DNA from: DASRAP01 sp035277145
GTDB taxonomy: Bacteria; Gemmatimonadota; Gemmatimonadetes; Gemmatimonadales; Gemmatimonadaceae
Assembly (NCBI GenBank): GCA_035277145.1
Contig: DATELA010000092.1
Span: 1-64,000 of the forward strand
DNA length: 64,000 bases
Reading direction: 5' to 3'
The position numbers and the translations under genes were made by a program. How positions within the stretch are numbered: the stretch's first letter is position 1; each line of letters starts with the position of its first letter. Below are positions 1-8,098 of the stretch, in pieces. The notes beneath the pieces were generated by a model, which ran no database searches, was not told where the DNA came from, and saw only the letters and a list, made by a program, of their open reading frames with translations.

Positions 1-957
1 TTCCCGACTGCGCGCCGCGCGATTACCGCGGCGATGGTGGAGGCCGGGCGATATCCTGGTGCGAACGAAAACAAACTGCGCGAGGCGATTGCGAAGCTGC
101 ACAACGTGAAGCCCGATCACGTAGTGATGGCCTGCGGCAGCGGCGAGATTCTGAAGTTGTGCACAGAGCGTCTGGTGTCGCGCATGCGCGGCCTGGTGTC
201 GGCGCTTCCGACGTTCGAGTCGCCGGCGTCGTACGCGGAGCAAATGGAACGTCCCGTGAAAGCGATTCCGGTGACGTCGACGATGCACCTCGATCTCGAC
301 GGCATGGCGGCGGCAGCGCGCGGCGCAGGGTTGGTTTTCCTCTGCAATCCGAACAATCCGACGAGCACGGTGCACGGCGCGGCGGCGGTGAAGGATTTCA
401 TCGCGCGCGTGCGGCGCGAATCGCCGCAGACGTACATCCTCGTCGACGAAGCGTACCACGAATACGTCGAAGATCCGGCGTATGCGACCATGATTCCGGA
501 AACGCGCGATCCGCATGTGATCGTGTCGCGCACATTCTCGAAAGTGTTCGGCATGGCCGGCATTCGTTGCGGCTATGCAATTGCTGCCCCGGAGACGGCC
601 GCGCAGCTCGAGCCGTGGCGTGTCGATTCCGGCGTGAATCAGTTTGCGTCGGCCGCCGCGATGGCGTCGCTCGCCGATACGCCCGCAATTCGCGCAGAAC
701 AGGCGCGCAACAAAGCGTTGCGCGCAACGGCGACGGCGTTCTTCAAGAACAAGGGATTCACGGTTGCCAAGAGCGACGCGAACTTCTTGTTCGTTCACAT
801 CAAGCGCGAAGTGCAGCCGGTCATTGCCGCGTGCTTTGAGAAAGGTGTCGCGGTCGGCCGCCCATTCCCGCCGCTTACGAATTGGCTGCGGCTTTCCATT
901 GGCACCGAGCCCGAGATGACGAAAGCAATGGATGTGCTCGGCAAAGTGCTTGCCTGA
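1..957 (+). CDS. HisC-like PLP-dependent aminotransferase (5' truncated by window edge)
   Basis: Class I/II aminotransferase related to histidinol-phosphate aminotransferase. The reading frame is open to base 1, so the N-terminus lies outside the window; about 318 residues are visible where the family usually has about 350-370. Visible motifs are the CNPNNPT loop, the DEAYHEY segment with the aspartate that contacts the pyridine nitrogen, and SRTFSKVFGMAG, whose lysine should form the Schiff base with PLP; RLSIG near the C-terminus carries the usual carboxylate-binding arginine. The substrate cannot be fixed from sequence, since HisC-like proteins also act on aromatic amino acids. No other his gene is nearby. 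A perfect inverted repeat follows the stop codon. Confidence 0.85.
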   Translation, partial: FPTARRAITAAMVEAGRYPGANENKLREAIAKLHNVKPDHVVMACGSGEILKLCTERLVSRMRGLVSALPTFESPASYAEQMERPVKAIPVTSTMHLDLDGMAAAARGAGLVFLCNPNNPTSTVHGAAAVKDFIARVRRESPQTYILVDEAYHEYVEDPAYATMIPETRDPHVIVSRTFSKVFGMAGIRCGYAIAAPETAAQLEPWRVDSGVNQFASAAAMASLADTPAIRAEQARNKALRATATAFFKNKGFTVAKSDANFLFVHIKREVQPVIAACFEKGVAVGRPFPPLTNWLRLSIGTEPEMTKAMDVLGKVLA

Positions 958-967
958 GCAACAATTC

Positions 968-1015
968 GGATCGGGCGCGCGAGAGACATCACTACCAAGG
1001 GTGCGCGCCCGATCC
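968..1015 (+). terminator. Inverted repeat after the aminotransferase gene
   Basis: A perfect 13 bp stem (968-980 with 1003-1015) encloses a 22 nt loop and is followed by a short T-containing stretch (ctaactttt). It starts 10 nt after the stop codon, so it probably ends the aminotransferase transcript. The T tract is short and overlaps the proposed -10 box of the SRP RNA, so termination efficiency is uncertain. Confidence 0.55.
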
Positions 1016-1021
1016 TAACTT
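1016..1021 (+). promoter_or_regulatory. Candidate -10 box of the SRP RNA gene
   Basis: The hexamer TAACTT lies 6-7 nt before the first paired base of the SRP RNA (about 1028). The same hexamer occurs before the barrel gene at 6035 and, on the - strand, 7 nt before the DUF4286 start codon at 55655. No convincing -35 element is seen. Confidence 0.4.
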
Positions 1022-1025
1022 TTGT

Positions 1026-1127
1026 GCGTCCCAGGCCCCGGCGGTCGGCAGGCGGCTGAACCCCGCCAGGACCGAGAGGTAGCAACGGTAAGTTGTTCTG
1101 ACGGCGCGTCGTCAGGCCTGGGGCACT
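1026..1127 (+). ncRNA. ffs: Signal recognition particle RNA, small bacterial type (4.5S)
   Basis: This is the RNA scaffold of the signal recognition particle, which binds Ffh and targets nascent membrane proteins. The diagnostic part is the domain IV hairpin: CTGAACCCCGCCAGG, then an ACCGAGAGGT tetraloop region with a GNRA-type GAGA loop, then AGCAACGGTAAG, matching the conserved bacterial SRP consensus. The ends pair over 10 bp (1028-1037 with 1115-1124, one G-T pair), giving the expected single long hairpin of about 100 nt. The position directly upstream of dnaX agrees with the SRP RNA-dnaX linkage known in many bacteria. The exact ends are estimated from pairing. Confidence 0.92.
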
Positions 1128-1140
1128 CACAACCGCAGAC

Positions 1141-1229
1141 GGCGAGAAGACGAGAGGACGAGAAGACGAGTTGCTCGCCTCCGTGTCTCGTCCTCTCGTC
1201 TTCCCGTCTTCTCGTCTTCTCGTCTTCTG
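1141..1229. repeat. GA-rich palindromic repeat upstream of dnaX
   Basis: The left arm (about 1142-1170) is built from tandem GAAGACGAG-like units and the right arm (about 1187-1228) from their reverse complement, so the block can fold into a long imperfect hairpin. It sits between the SRP RNA and the GTG start of dnaX and may end the SRP transcript. Related GA-rich palindromes occur at about 12088, 33598 and 35764, and a piece of the same unit encodes the MnmA N-terminus. Confidence 0.7.
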
Positions 1230-1235
1230 TTTTCT

Positions 1236-2912
1236 GTGCCCATAGCGCTCGCTCGTAAGTACCGGCCCAGAAACTTCGCAGGCGTCGCCGTTCAGACGCA
1301 CGTTGCGAACACGCTCAAAGGCGCAATCGCACGCGGCCGTGTCGCGCACGCGTATTTGTTGTGCGGACCGCGCGGCACCGGCAAGACAACGCTCGCGCGC
1401 GTGCTCGCAATGGCTCTCAATTGCGAGAACAAGCGCCCCGACGGCGAGCCGTGCGGTGAGTGCGCGTCGTGTACGCGCATCTGGGCCGGCGCCACCTCGC
1501 TCGACGTCATTGAAATCGATGCGGCATCGAACCGCGGTGTCGATGATGCGCGCGAACTCCGCGAGCGCGCGATGTATGCGCCATCGGGAGACGATCGATA
1601 CAAGGTGTACATCGTCGACGAAGCGCACATGCTCACACGCGAGGCGTGGAATGCGCTGCTGAAGATTCTCGAGGAACCGCCGCCGCGCGTTGTGTTTGTC
1701 TTTGCGACGACCGAACCGCAGAAAATCGCGCAAGCTGCAGCGCCGGTGCTTTCGCGCGTGCAAAGGTTTGATCTCAAGCGCATCGGCACCGCCGAAATTC
1801 GCGCGCGCGTGACCGATGTATTGAAACAGGAAAAAGTTGCTTTCGAGCCCGACGCACTCGCGATGATTGCGCGCGCGGCCGACGGATCGATGCGCGATGC
1901 ATTGTCACTGACGGATCAGGTGCGCGCCTTCGGCGACGAAAAGCTGACCGCAGCCGATGTGCGCTCCGCGCTCGGCCTCGTCGCCGACGACGAGCTGCTC
2001 GCGCTCTTTGATATCGTTGCCGAGCGCCGCGCGGGCGACGTGTTTGCCGCAACCGCGAAGCTCGCCGATTTCGGCGCGGATTTTTCACTGCTGCTCGCGG
2101 GCTTTGCGGAGCTGTTGCGCGCGCAGCTCGCGCTCGAATTGAATGCCGCCGCGCCGGAAATCAGCGACGGACTGCGTGACGCGCTCACCGCGCGAAAGGG
2201 TCGCGTTGCCGCACCGGATCTCGTGCGGATGCTCAGCACGCTCGTCGAACATGAGCCGGTGTTTCGCAAGAGCGGCCAACCACAAATGCTGTTCGAAGCG
2301 CTGCTCGTGCGATTCGCATTGCTCGATCGCACCGTCGCGATCGACGATGTGCTGCGCGCCATGGGTGGCGGCGGACCGCGCGACGCGAAGAGCGAAAGCA
2401 CGGCCGGTGCGAAGGCGGAGGCACGCTCACAACCACAGCCGCCGCCGCGCCGTGCATCGGCGGACATTGCCGATGCAGAGCCGCGTGTTGCGACGGCACC
2501 GATGGCCGATGCGAAACGCGTGGCTGCGCCGCTTGCGCCATTGGACGTAAATCATCTCGCGGCGCGCTGGGATGACATCATCGCCGAACTTCGCACGGCG
2601 GGCCGCGGGATGGTCGCGCAGCTCCTCGAAGAAGCGACGCCCGCTGCGGTAACGGGAAGCGGCGTGATTACGCTCGACGCGGAATCCGAACTGACGGTGC
2701 GCGGCTTGAGCGAAGCGGAGTCGTCGGTGATCGATGCGCTGAAGCGCCACTTCAGCGGCGTGACCAAACTCGTCGCGCGCGCCGCGGGCGGGACTCCGCG
2801 AAAACGCTATGACGCGACGTCGGTGAAGGCGGAACGCACCGCCAATCTCAGGAAGGCGGATCCGCTGCTCGCCGCGGCAATCGACGCGCTCGATTTGGAA
2901 CTCATTGACTGA
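1236..2912 (+). CDS. dnaX: DNA polymerase III subunit gamma/tau
   Basis: Clamp-loader ATPase of the replicative polymerase. The N-terminus has the family's RKYRP motif, followed by Walker A GPRGTGKT at about residues 45-52, a four-cysteine zinc module (CENKRPDGEPCGECASC region), Walker B VDEAHML, and LLKILEEPP. The sensor usually written SRC reads SRV here. A proline/alanine-rich linker at about residues 385-430 separates the AAA+ part from a C-terminal domain of the tau type. The GTG start at 1236 places RKYRP at the usual distance from the N-terminus; no clear ribosome-binding site is seen because the GA-rich palindrome runs to within 10 nt. ybaB and recR follow in the classical order. Confidence 0.95.
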   Translation: MPIALARKYRPRNFAGVAVQTHVANTLKGAIARGRVAHAYLLCGPRGTGKTTLARVLAMALNCENKRPDGEPCGECASCTRIWAGATSLDVIEIDAASNRGVDDARELRERAMYAPSGDDRYKVYIVDEAHMLTREAWNALLKILEEPPPRVVFVFATTEPQKIAQAAAPVLSRVQRFDLKRIGTAEIRARVTDVLKQEKVAFEPDALAMIARAADGSMRDALSLTDQVRAFGDEKLTAADVRSALGLVADDELLALFDIVAERRAGDVFAATAKLADFGADFSLLLAGFAELLRAQLALELNAAAPEISDGLRDALTARKGRVAAPDLVRMLSTLVEHEPVFRKSGQPQMLFEALLVRFALLDRTVAIDDVLRAMGGGGPRDAKSESTAGAKAEARSQPQPPPRRASADIADAEPRVATAPMADAKRVAAPLAPLDVNHLAARWDDIIAELRTAGRGMVAQLLEEATPAAVTGSGVITLDAESELTVRGLSEAESSVIDALKRHFSGVTKLVARAAGGTPRKRYDATSVKAERTANLRKADPLLAAAIDALDLELID

Positions 2913-2932
2913 AACAGACAGGGACTCGCCTT

Positions 2933-3247
2933 ATGGACATGATGAAGCTGCTGCAACAGGCTCAGCAGATGCAGGGAAAAGTGAAAGCCGTGCAGGAAGA
3001 ACTCGGACGCATGACGGTGACCGGGACCTCGGGCGGTGGCATGGTGACCGTTGAATCAGACGGCAAAGGCCAGTTGCGGAGCGTGCGCATCGATCCGAGC
3101 GTCGTGAATCGCGAGGACATCGAGATGCTCGAAGACCTCGTGCTCGTCGCGGTCACGGACGCGCAGGCCAAGGCAGCAAAGCTTGCGCAGGATGAAATGG
3201 GCAAGGCCGCCGGCGGGCTCAATCTCCCGTTCAAACTTCCGTTCTGA
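2933..3247 (+). CDS. ybaB: YbaB/EbfC family nucleoid-associated protein
   Basis: Small DNA-binding protein, 104 residues, normal for the family. It begins MDMMKLLQQAQQMQGKV, has the glycine-rich TSGGGMVTVESDGKGQL strand region and ends with the typical DEMGKAAGGLNLPF helix and tail. It lies between dnaX and recR, the order seen in many bacteria, 20 nt after dnaX and 10 nt before recR, so the three are probably one transcript. Confidence 0.95.
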   Translation: MDMMKLLQQAQQMQGKVKAVQEELGRMTVTGTSGGGMVTVESDGKGQLRSVRIDPSVVNREDIEMLEDLVLVAVTDAQAKAAKLAQDEMGKAAGGLNLPFKLPF

Positions 3248-3257
3248 CGCGTCGACG

Positions 3258-3848
3258 ATGTCCGCCATCGAGGAACTCGTCACCGAACTCTCGCGACTTC
3301 CGACCATCGGCCGGAAGTCGGCGTGGCGGCTCACGTACCACCTGCTGAAGCAGCCCAGCGAGCAGTCCAAGCGGCTCGCACGCGCGCTGGAGACGCTGAC
3401 CGACCGGGTGCGGCACTGCGAGCGCTGCCACAACCTCACCGAAGAGCCGCTGTGCTCCGTGTGCGCCGATGCGCGGCGCGACGCGGCCGTGGTGTGCGTC
3501 GTGGAGGAGCCCCAGGATATCGGCGCGATCGAGCGCAGCGGCGAGTTTCGCGGTGTGTATCACGTCCTCGGTGGACGTCTCTCGCCGCTCGATGGCGTCG
3601 GTCCGGACGACCTCACGGTGCGCTCGCTCGTGGAGCGCGTGCGCGCGGGAAGTGTACGTGAAGTGATCGTGGCGACGAATCCGAAGCTCGAGGGCGAGGC
3701 GACCGCGCTCTACGTGCACGAACAAATCGCCGCCTTGGGTGTGCCGGTGACACGGCTCGCACGTGGGCTTCCAGTCGGCGGTGACCTGGAGTACGCGGAC
3801 GGAGTCACCATTGCGCAAGCCCTCGCCGCGCGGCGGGGCATGGCGTGA
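3258..3848 (+). CDS. recR: Recombination protein RecR
   Basis: RecR acts with RecO/RecF to load RecA at gaps. The protein from ATG 3258 is 196 residues, the expected size. It has the N-terminal helix-hairpin-helix region (LPTIGRKSAWRLTYHLL), a four-cysteine zinc finger (CERCHNL then CSVC), a Toprim domain starting VCVVEEPQD, and the Walker-B-like GVGPDDL segment. An upstream in-frame ATG at 3183 would overlap ybaB by 65 nt and add residues without family similarity, so 3258 is preferred. Confidence 0.95.
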   Translation: MSAIEELVTELSRLPTIGRKSAWRLTYHLLKQPSEQSKRLARALETLTDRVRHCERCHNLTEEPLCSVCADARRDAAVVCVVEEPQDIGAIERSGEFRGVYHVLGGRLSPLDGVGPDDLTVRSLVERVRAGSVREVIVATNPKLEGEATALYVHEQIAALGVPVTRLARGLPVGGDLEYADGVTIAQALAARRGMA

Positions 3849-3982
3849 TCGGCGTGCGCGGCGGTCCGAACGGTAGACATCGCCGTGGTTTGGCGCGAGG
3901 TTGTCGCGTGGTATTGCTGTCCCTTCTCCGCGCTGGGGTGGGCCTCGTCGGGCCCGCGGGCGGCATCACTCTGTTCCCGAAC

Positions 3983-3988
3983 TAGAAT
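3983..3988 (+). promoter_or_regulatory. -10 box placed for a leaderless mglB-like transcript
   Basis: TAGAAT is followed by exactly 6 nt (ctccgc) and then the ATG at 3995, so the predicted transcription start falls on or next to the start codon. No Shine-Dalgarno sequence is present. The 146 nt spacer after recR holds nothing else I recognise. Confidence 0.5.
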
Positions 3989-3994
3989 CTCCGC

Positions 3995-4483
3995 ATGGCA
4001 TCAGGCGCTGCGAGTTGGTCATTCGGCGAGGAGGACTTCCGCGCCATTACGGTGTCGCTGCAGAAGTTTCTCGCGGCGTCGAACGCGCACTGTGCGCTGC
4101 TCGTGGACCGCGCAGGGCAGCTCGTTGCCACGGTGGGAGAGCAGCCGCACTTCGATCCCACCGCGTTTGCGACACTGACCGCCGCCGACTTTTCGGCAAA
4201 TGATCAACTCGCCAAACTGATCGGCGAGAACGATTTCAACTCACTGTTCCACCAGGGCGAAACGGCGTCCATGTATCTCGCCGACGTCGCCCACCGCGTG
4301 ATTCTGGTGGTCCTCTTTGACAATCGCACGACGCTCGGACTTGTACGCCTCAAAATGAAAGAAACGGTTGCCGAACTGACGAAACAGTTTGAGCAGGTGT
4401 TCTCGCGGACGCAAAAGGGTCAGGCAGCGCAGCAAAGTGTGCTGGCCGGCGCCGACGACGAAATCGACAAGCTCTTCCAATAA
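3995..4483 (+). CDS. Roadblock/LC7-domain protein, MglB-like partner of MglA
   Basis: A 162-residue soluble protein with the roadblock/LC7 fold pattern: FLAASNAHCALLVDRAGQLVATVGE early on and a central hydrophobic strand RVILVVLFDNRTTLGLVRLKM. Such proteins are GTPase-activating or scaffold partners of small Ras-like GTPases; in Myxococcus MglB is the GAP of MglA. The gene lies 18 nt before an mglA homologue, supporting that role. The roughly 40 residues after the fold (AELTKQFEQVFSRTQKGQ onward) look helical and could mediate contacts. Assignment rests on pattern plus context. Confidence 0.75.
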   Translation: MASGAASWSFGEEDFRAITVSLQKFLAASNAHCALLVDRAGQLVATVGEQPHFDPTAFATLTAADFSANDQLAKLIGENDFNSLFHQGETASMYLADVAHRVILVVLFDNRTTLGLVRLKMKETVAELTKQFEQVFSRTQKGQAAQQSVLAGADDEIDKLFQ

Positions 4484-4501
4484 AGAGAGAGGAACGAGCA
4501 C

Positions 4502-5179
4502 ATGTCGATGATCAACTACGCCTCGCGCGAGATCAATTGCAAACTCGTGTACTACGGCTCGGGGCTTGGCGGCAAGACAACGAACCTGGAACACGTGTAC
4601 GGCAAGGTGAAGCCGGACACGCGCGGCAAACTGATTTCGCTCGCGACGGAAACGGAACGCACCTTGTTCTTCGATTTTCTTCCGGTGGACCTCGGGACCA
4701 TTCGCGGATTCAAAACACGGTTTCATTTGTACACGGTGCCCGGCCAGGTGTACTACAACGCGAGCCGCAAGCTGATTTTGAAAGGCGTCGACGGCATCGT
4801 GTTCGTGGCCGATTCGCAAATCGAGCGTATGGAAGCGAATCAGGAATCGATGCAGAACCTGTACGACAACATGGCGGAGTACGGGTACGATCTCACGAAG
4901 ATGCCGTTCCTGATTCAGTACAACAAACGCGATTTACCGAACGCGGCACCGCTCAAGGATTTGCAGGCCGCGCTCAATCCCGGGTGGGAGGTTTCGGATC
5001 CCGCGCGTCAGCGCGCGATTCCCGATCCGGCGCATCCCGGCGAAAACCTGGTCGAGCAACTCCCCACCGGCGAATGGATCGAACGCGCGCCGTACGTCGA
5101 AGCAGTCGCGATCACAGGCGAAGGCGTTTTCGATACGCTCAAAGCCGTGAGCAAGCTGGTCCTCAAGTCGCTGGCGTAA
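4502..5179 (+). CDS. mglA: MglA-family small Ras-like GTPase
   Basis: Polarity or motility GTPase of the MglA type, 225 residues. It shows the P-loop GSGLGGKTTN at about 19-28, the TVPGQVYYNASR switch II region characteristic of MglA (in place of the Ras DTAGQ), and NKRDLP as the guanine-specificity motif. The insert between NKRDLP and the C-terminal EGVFDTLKAVSK helix is longer than in minimal Ras folds. A purine-rich ribosome-binding site (agagaggaac) precedes the ATG. Pairing with the upstream roadblock gene suggests a polarity module; no motility or pilus gene is visible here to say what it polarises. Confidence 0.92.
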   Translation: MSMINYASREINCKLVYYGSGLGGKTTNLEHVYGKVKPDTRGKLISLATETERTLFFDFLPVDLGTIRGFKTRFHLYTVPGQVYYNASRKLILKGVDGIVFVADSQIERMEANQESMQNLYDNMAEYGYDLTKMPFLIQYNKRDLPNAAPLKDLQAALNPGWEVSDPARQRAIPDPAHPGENLVEQLPTGEWIERAPYVEAVAITGEGVFDTLKAVSKLVLKSLA

Positions 5180-5198
5180 CGAGCGTTCGGAGCGCGCA

Positions 5199-5918
5199 GT
5201 GAACCTTCCGAACGCGCTCACGGTCGGCCGAATCGTCGTCACGCCGTTGATCGCGTGGCTGCCGTTCACCGGAAGCGCCGCGTGGCGCTTTGTCGCGTTC
5301 ATGTTGTTCCTCGCGGCGGCGTGGACGGACTACTACGACGGCATGCTGGCGCGCACGCGCGGCATGATCACGGATCTCGGTAAGCTGCTCGATCCGCTCG
5401 CAGACAAGCTGCTGTTGATCGGCACGTTCCTTCCGATGTTCTATTTGCAGGCGCCGCTCGACGATCCGTTGCGCCTCGCGCTGCTCGGCAAAGAGTTCGA
5501 GCAGACGTTTCGCCAGCACTTTCCGTTCGTGATCAGCATGCTCGGCGTCGACATTCGCGTCGAGTTTCCATGGTGGATCGCGGTCGTGGTCCTGGGCCGC
5601 GAACTCGCGATGACGATCATGCGGCAAATTGCCGCGCGCCGCGGGACAGTGATCGCCGCAATTTCTGCTGCGAAGGTCAAGACAGTCATGCAGCTGATCT
5701 GGATCGGCGCGGCGTACATGTGGTTCTTCGTCGCGACGGTCGATCTGGTCGACGTTCGCGCGAAAAGCGGATGGGGATTCCTCAGCAATCTCTGTGGAAT
5801 CGCCGGTGTCGTTGGTATGTCGGTGAGCGTGGCGCTCACGTTGTATTCGATGGCCGTGTACATGTGGCGATTCGGTCCGATCCTGCTGGGTTCACGCACG
5901 CCTCGTCCCCGCGAGTAG
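5199..5918 (+). CDS. pgsA: CDP-alcohol phosphatidyltransferase, probable phosphatidylglycerophosphate synthase
   Basis: Integral membrane enzyme that would transfer a phosphatidyl group from CDP-diacylglycerol to glycerol-3-phosphate. It begins MNLPNALTVGRI, typical of PgsA, and carries the full CDP-OH-P motif DYYDGMLAR...GKLLDPLADK with its four aspartates at about residues 45-70. At 239 residues it is longer than the usual 180-200; the extra length is a segment around LGKEFEQTFRQHFPF between helices. Start is GTG at 5199, 19 nt after mglA. Other CDP-alcohol phosphatidyltransferases cannot be fully excluded. Confidence 0.85.
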   Translation: MNLPNALTVGRIVVTPLIAWLPFTGSAAWRFVAFMLFLAAAWTDYYDGMLARTRGMITDLGKLLDPLADKLLLIGTFLPMFYLQAPLDDPLRLALLGKEFEQTFRQHFPFVISMLGVDIRVEFPWWIAVVVLGRELAMTIMRQIAARRGTVIAAISAAKVKTVMQLIWIGAAYMWFFVATVDLVDVRAKSGWGFLSNLCGIAGVVGMSVSVALTLYSMAVYMWRFGPILLGSRTPRPRE

Positions 5919-6034
5919 CGTACATCACGCGCCGCGCGCGATGCTGCGCGCATTGTTGAAAGACAGGTTTGTGAATCAGCACGCCGCCGTGTTGTACGAC
6001 ACCACTTTGCTATGGCGCGGCCACACGTCTCTCG

Positions 6035-6040
6035 TAACTT
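6035..6040 (+). promoter_or_regulatory. Candidate -10 box of the barrel protein gene
   Basis: TAACTT followed by tgtgtgcgtcc closely resembles the SRP RNA promoter region (TAACTTttgtgcgtcc). It would give an mRNA leader of about 53 nt. The 181 nt gap after pgsA holds no other recognisable element. Confidence 0.35.
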
Positions 6041-6099
6041 TGTGTGCGTCCGCTGCTGGACATCGTGGTCTCACACAGTCACCTGAGAGAGGCTGTCAC

Positions 6100-6690
6100 A
6101 TGCGGCCCAACGCAATCGTTCGATCGTTGTTGGCGATGTCGTTACTTGTTGTCATCGCAGTGCCTGCGCGCGCGCAGGGAATCAAGCTCGAAGCGTCGCT
6201 CGTTCACTCGACCCCTGGTGGTGATGACTTCGATGGCTCGAAGGCCGGCATCGGCTTCGACCTCGCAGCCGTGTTGTCGACGCCGGCGAAGTTCTCTGTT
6301 GCGGCAGGCATTCAGCGCACCACGCACGAACTCGAAGGCAGCAGCGACAAGATCGCTGCGCTGCAGTTCTATGCTGAACCGCGTATGGCACTTGGCATGC
6401 TGATGGGCCCGGTATCGCCGTATCTCTATGTGTGTGCGAGCTACGTGAACAACTCCGGTGACATCGGTGCGGTCGAGATGAAGCAGAAGGGATTCGGATT
6501 TGGTGGCGGACTCGGTATCAAGGCCTCGTTACCGATGAGTGGTCTCTCGTGGCACGCGAGCGCCGGCTTCCACAGCATCAAGCTGGGCGACGTCGAAAAC
6601 GATGGAACGACGGTACCGAATTCCGATGCGAGCGGCACGATGATGACGCTGCGCGCGGGCGTGTCGTTCTCGTTCGGACCAAGCATGTAA
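6100..6690 (+). CDS. Outer-membrane beta-barrel protein
   Basis: A 196-residue exported protein. From ATG 6100, preceded by the ribosome-binding site gagagagg, it has a clear signal peptide ending in ARAQ, then alternating strands with many glycines and aromatics and a final strand GVSFSFGPSM, as in OmpA-like or OmpW-like eight-strand barrels. An in-frame ATG at 5941 would put 53 unlikely residues before the signal peptide, so it is rejected. The function is unknown. It is flanked by its own candidate promoter and a strong terminator, so it is probably monocistronic. Confidence 0.7.
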   Translation: MRPNAIVRSLLAMSLLVVIAVPARAQGIKLEASLVHSTPGGDDFDGSKAGIGFDLAAVLSTPAKFSVAAGIQRTTHELEGSSDKIAALQFYAEPRMALGMLMGPVSPYLYVCASYVNNSGDIGAVEMKQKGFGFGGGLGIKASLPMSGLSWHASAGFHSIKLGDVENDGTTVPNSDASGTMMTLRAGVSFSFGPSM

Positions 6691-6722
6691 CTCGCCGCAA
6701 CGCGGCAACGAGTTTATCAGGG

Positions 6723-6755
6723 GGCGGCCCGTGTGCGGGCCGCCTTCTCTTTTTG
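6723..6755 (+). terminator. Rho-independent terminator after the barrel gene
   Basis: A perfect 9 bp GC stem (GGCGGCCCG with CGGGCCGCC) and TGTG loop are followed by ttctcttttt. It lies 32 nt after the barrel gene stop and overlaps the region upstream of cinA, which argues against the upstream in-frame cinA start at 6733. Confidence 0.9.
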
Positions 6756-6780
6756 CGCTCTTGCGCGCGAGATTTCGGAC

Positions 6781-8022
6781 GTGAACATCGAAATCGTCAC
6801 CATTGGTGACGAACTCCTGCTCGGCTTCACGGTCGACACCAACGCCGCCGTAATTGCGCGAGCTCTCTCGGAGATCGGCGTGGCGATCGTGCGGCGCACG
6901 ACGGTCGGAGACGTCGAGGCCGACATTGTGCGCGCTGTTGAGGACGCGCTCTCGCGCGCGGACGGTGTGCTGACGACGGGTGGACTCGGCCCGACGAGCG
7001 ACGATCGCTCGCGACCCGCCGTCGCGCGGGTGTTTGGCCGCGCCATGGTGTTGCACGAACCCACGCTCGCCGCGGTGCGTGAACGGTGGAAGCGACGCGG
7101 GTGGAAAGGCGAGATGCCCGAAACGAATCGCGATCAGGCGATGGTTCCCGAAGGCGCGACGTTGCTCGCGAACAATCACGGTTCGGCGCCGGGCATCTGG
7201 CTCGACAACGCAGAAGGCAAATGGGTGGCGATGTTGCCCGGTGTGCCGCGCGAGATGCGCGGCATGCTGAATGACGAACTCATTCCGCGATTGCGCGCGC
7301 GCGTCGGCAACGCCACAGTCGTCGCCTCGCGCACGGTGCGAACCACCGGAGTCCCGGAGTCGCGCATTGCCGATCTCGTGCAGAGCGTTCAGCTCCCCGA
7401 TGGCGTCGACCTCGCGTACCTGCCGAATTGGGAAGGCGTCGACTTGCGCGTAACCGTGCGCGACGTACCGCCGGATGTCGCACAGGCACGAATTGCCGCG
7501 GCGGCGCGCGCGCTCAGCGCACCGCTCAGCGACTGCGTGTACGGCGAAAACGGTGCGGACCTCGCGTCTGTCGTACTGGACGCGTTGCGTGCGCGCGCGT
7601 GGACCGTCGCAGTCGCCGAGAGCTGCACGGGCGGCATGCTCGGTGCGCGCCTGACCGCGATCGCCGGCTCGAGCGATGTCGTGCGCGGGGGCGTGATTGC
7701 GTACGACAACGGTGTGAAGGAATCGCATCTCGCGGTGCGGGCGGAAACGCTCGCGGCGCACGGTGCCGTCAGTGAGGGTGTGGCGCGCGAGATGGCGGCC
7801 GGTGTGCGCGCAGCGCTGAAATCCTCGGTGGGTGTCGCCATCACGGGCGTCGCCGGCCCGTCAGGCGGAACCGCGGAGAAGCCCGTCGGGACCGTGTGCA
7901 TCGCGGTGGCGACCCCCGACGGTGCCGTCGCGGCGACTAACCGTCACGTGGGCGACCGGGATGAGGTCCGCAAGCGCTCGACGCAGGCCGCGCTGATGCT
8001 GCTTCGGGCGGAATTGGTGTAG
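6781..8022 (+). CDS. cinA: CinA family protein (competence/damage-inducible)
   Basis: Two-domain protein of 413 residues from GTG 6781. The N-terminal molybdopterin-binding-like domain starts NIEIVTIGDELLLGF and contains TTGGLGPTSDD; the C-terminal domain contains AESCTGGMLGARLT and GVAGPSGGT and belongs to the nicotinamide-nucleotide amidase family. Together they match full-length CinA, linked to NAD by-product recycling and in some bacteria to competence. The GTG start places the first beta strand at the N-terminus and avoids translating through the upstream terminator. Confidence 0.9.
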   Translation: MNIEIVTIGDELLLGFTVDTNAAVIARALSEIGVAIVRRTTVGDVEADIVRAVEDALSRADGVLTTGGLGPTSDDRSRPAVARVFGRAMVLHEPTLAAVRERWKRRGWKGEMPETNRDQAMVPEGATLLANNHGSAPGIWLDNAEGKWVAMLPGVPREMRGMLNDELIPRLRARVGNATVVASRTVRTTGVPESRIADLVQSVQLPDGVDLAYLPNWEGVDLRVTVRDVPPDVAQARIAAAARALSAPLSDCVYGENGADLASVVLDALRARAWTVAVAESCTGGMLGARLTAIAGSSDVVRGGVIAYDNGVKESHLAVRAETLAAHGAVSEGVAREMAAGVRAALKSSVGVAITGVAGPSGGTAEKPVGTVCIAVATPDGAVAATNRHVGDRDEVRKRSTQAALMLLRAELV

Positions 8023-8098
8023 TCAAACGGCGGCGGCGTCCGTAGTGAGAGCAGTTCACGCCTGACATCTCTGGCGTCACCCCGCGAAATTTCCAACC

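Noticed and set aside
5941..6099. N-terminal extension of the barrel protein from ATG 5941
   Set aside because: It would bury the signal peptide and cross the candidate promoter; ATG 6100 has a ribosome-binding site.
8023..8098. Search for a CIRCE or other heat-shock operator before grpE
   Set aside because: No TTAGCACTC-type inverted repeat or sigma-32-like promoter is present in the 76 nt gap.
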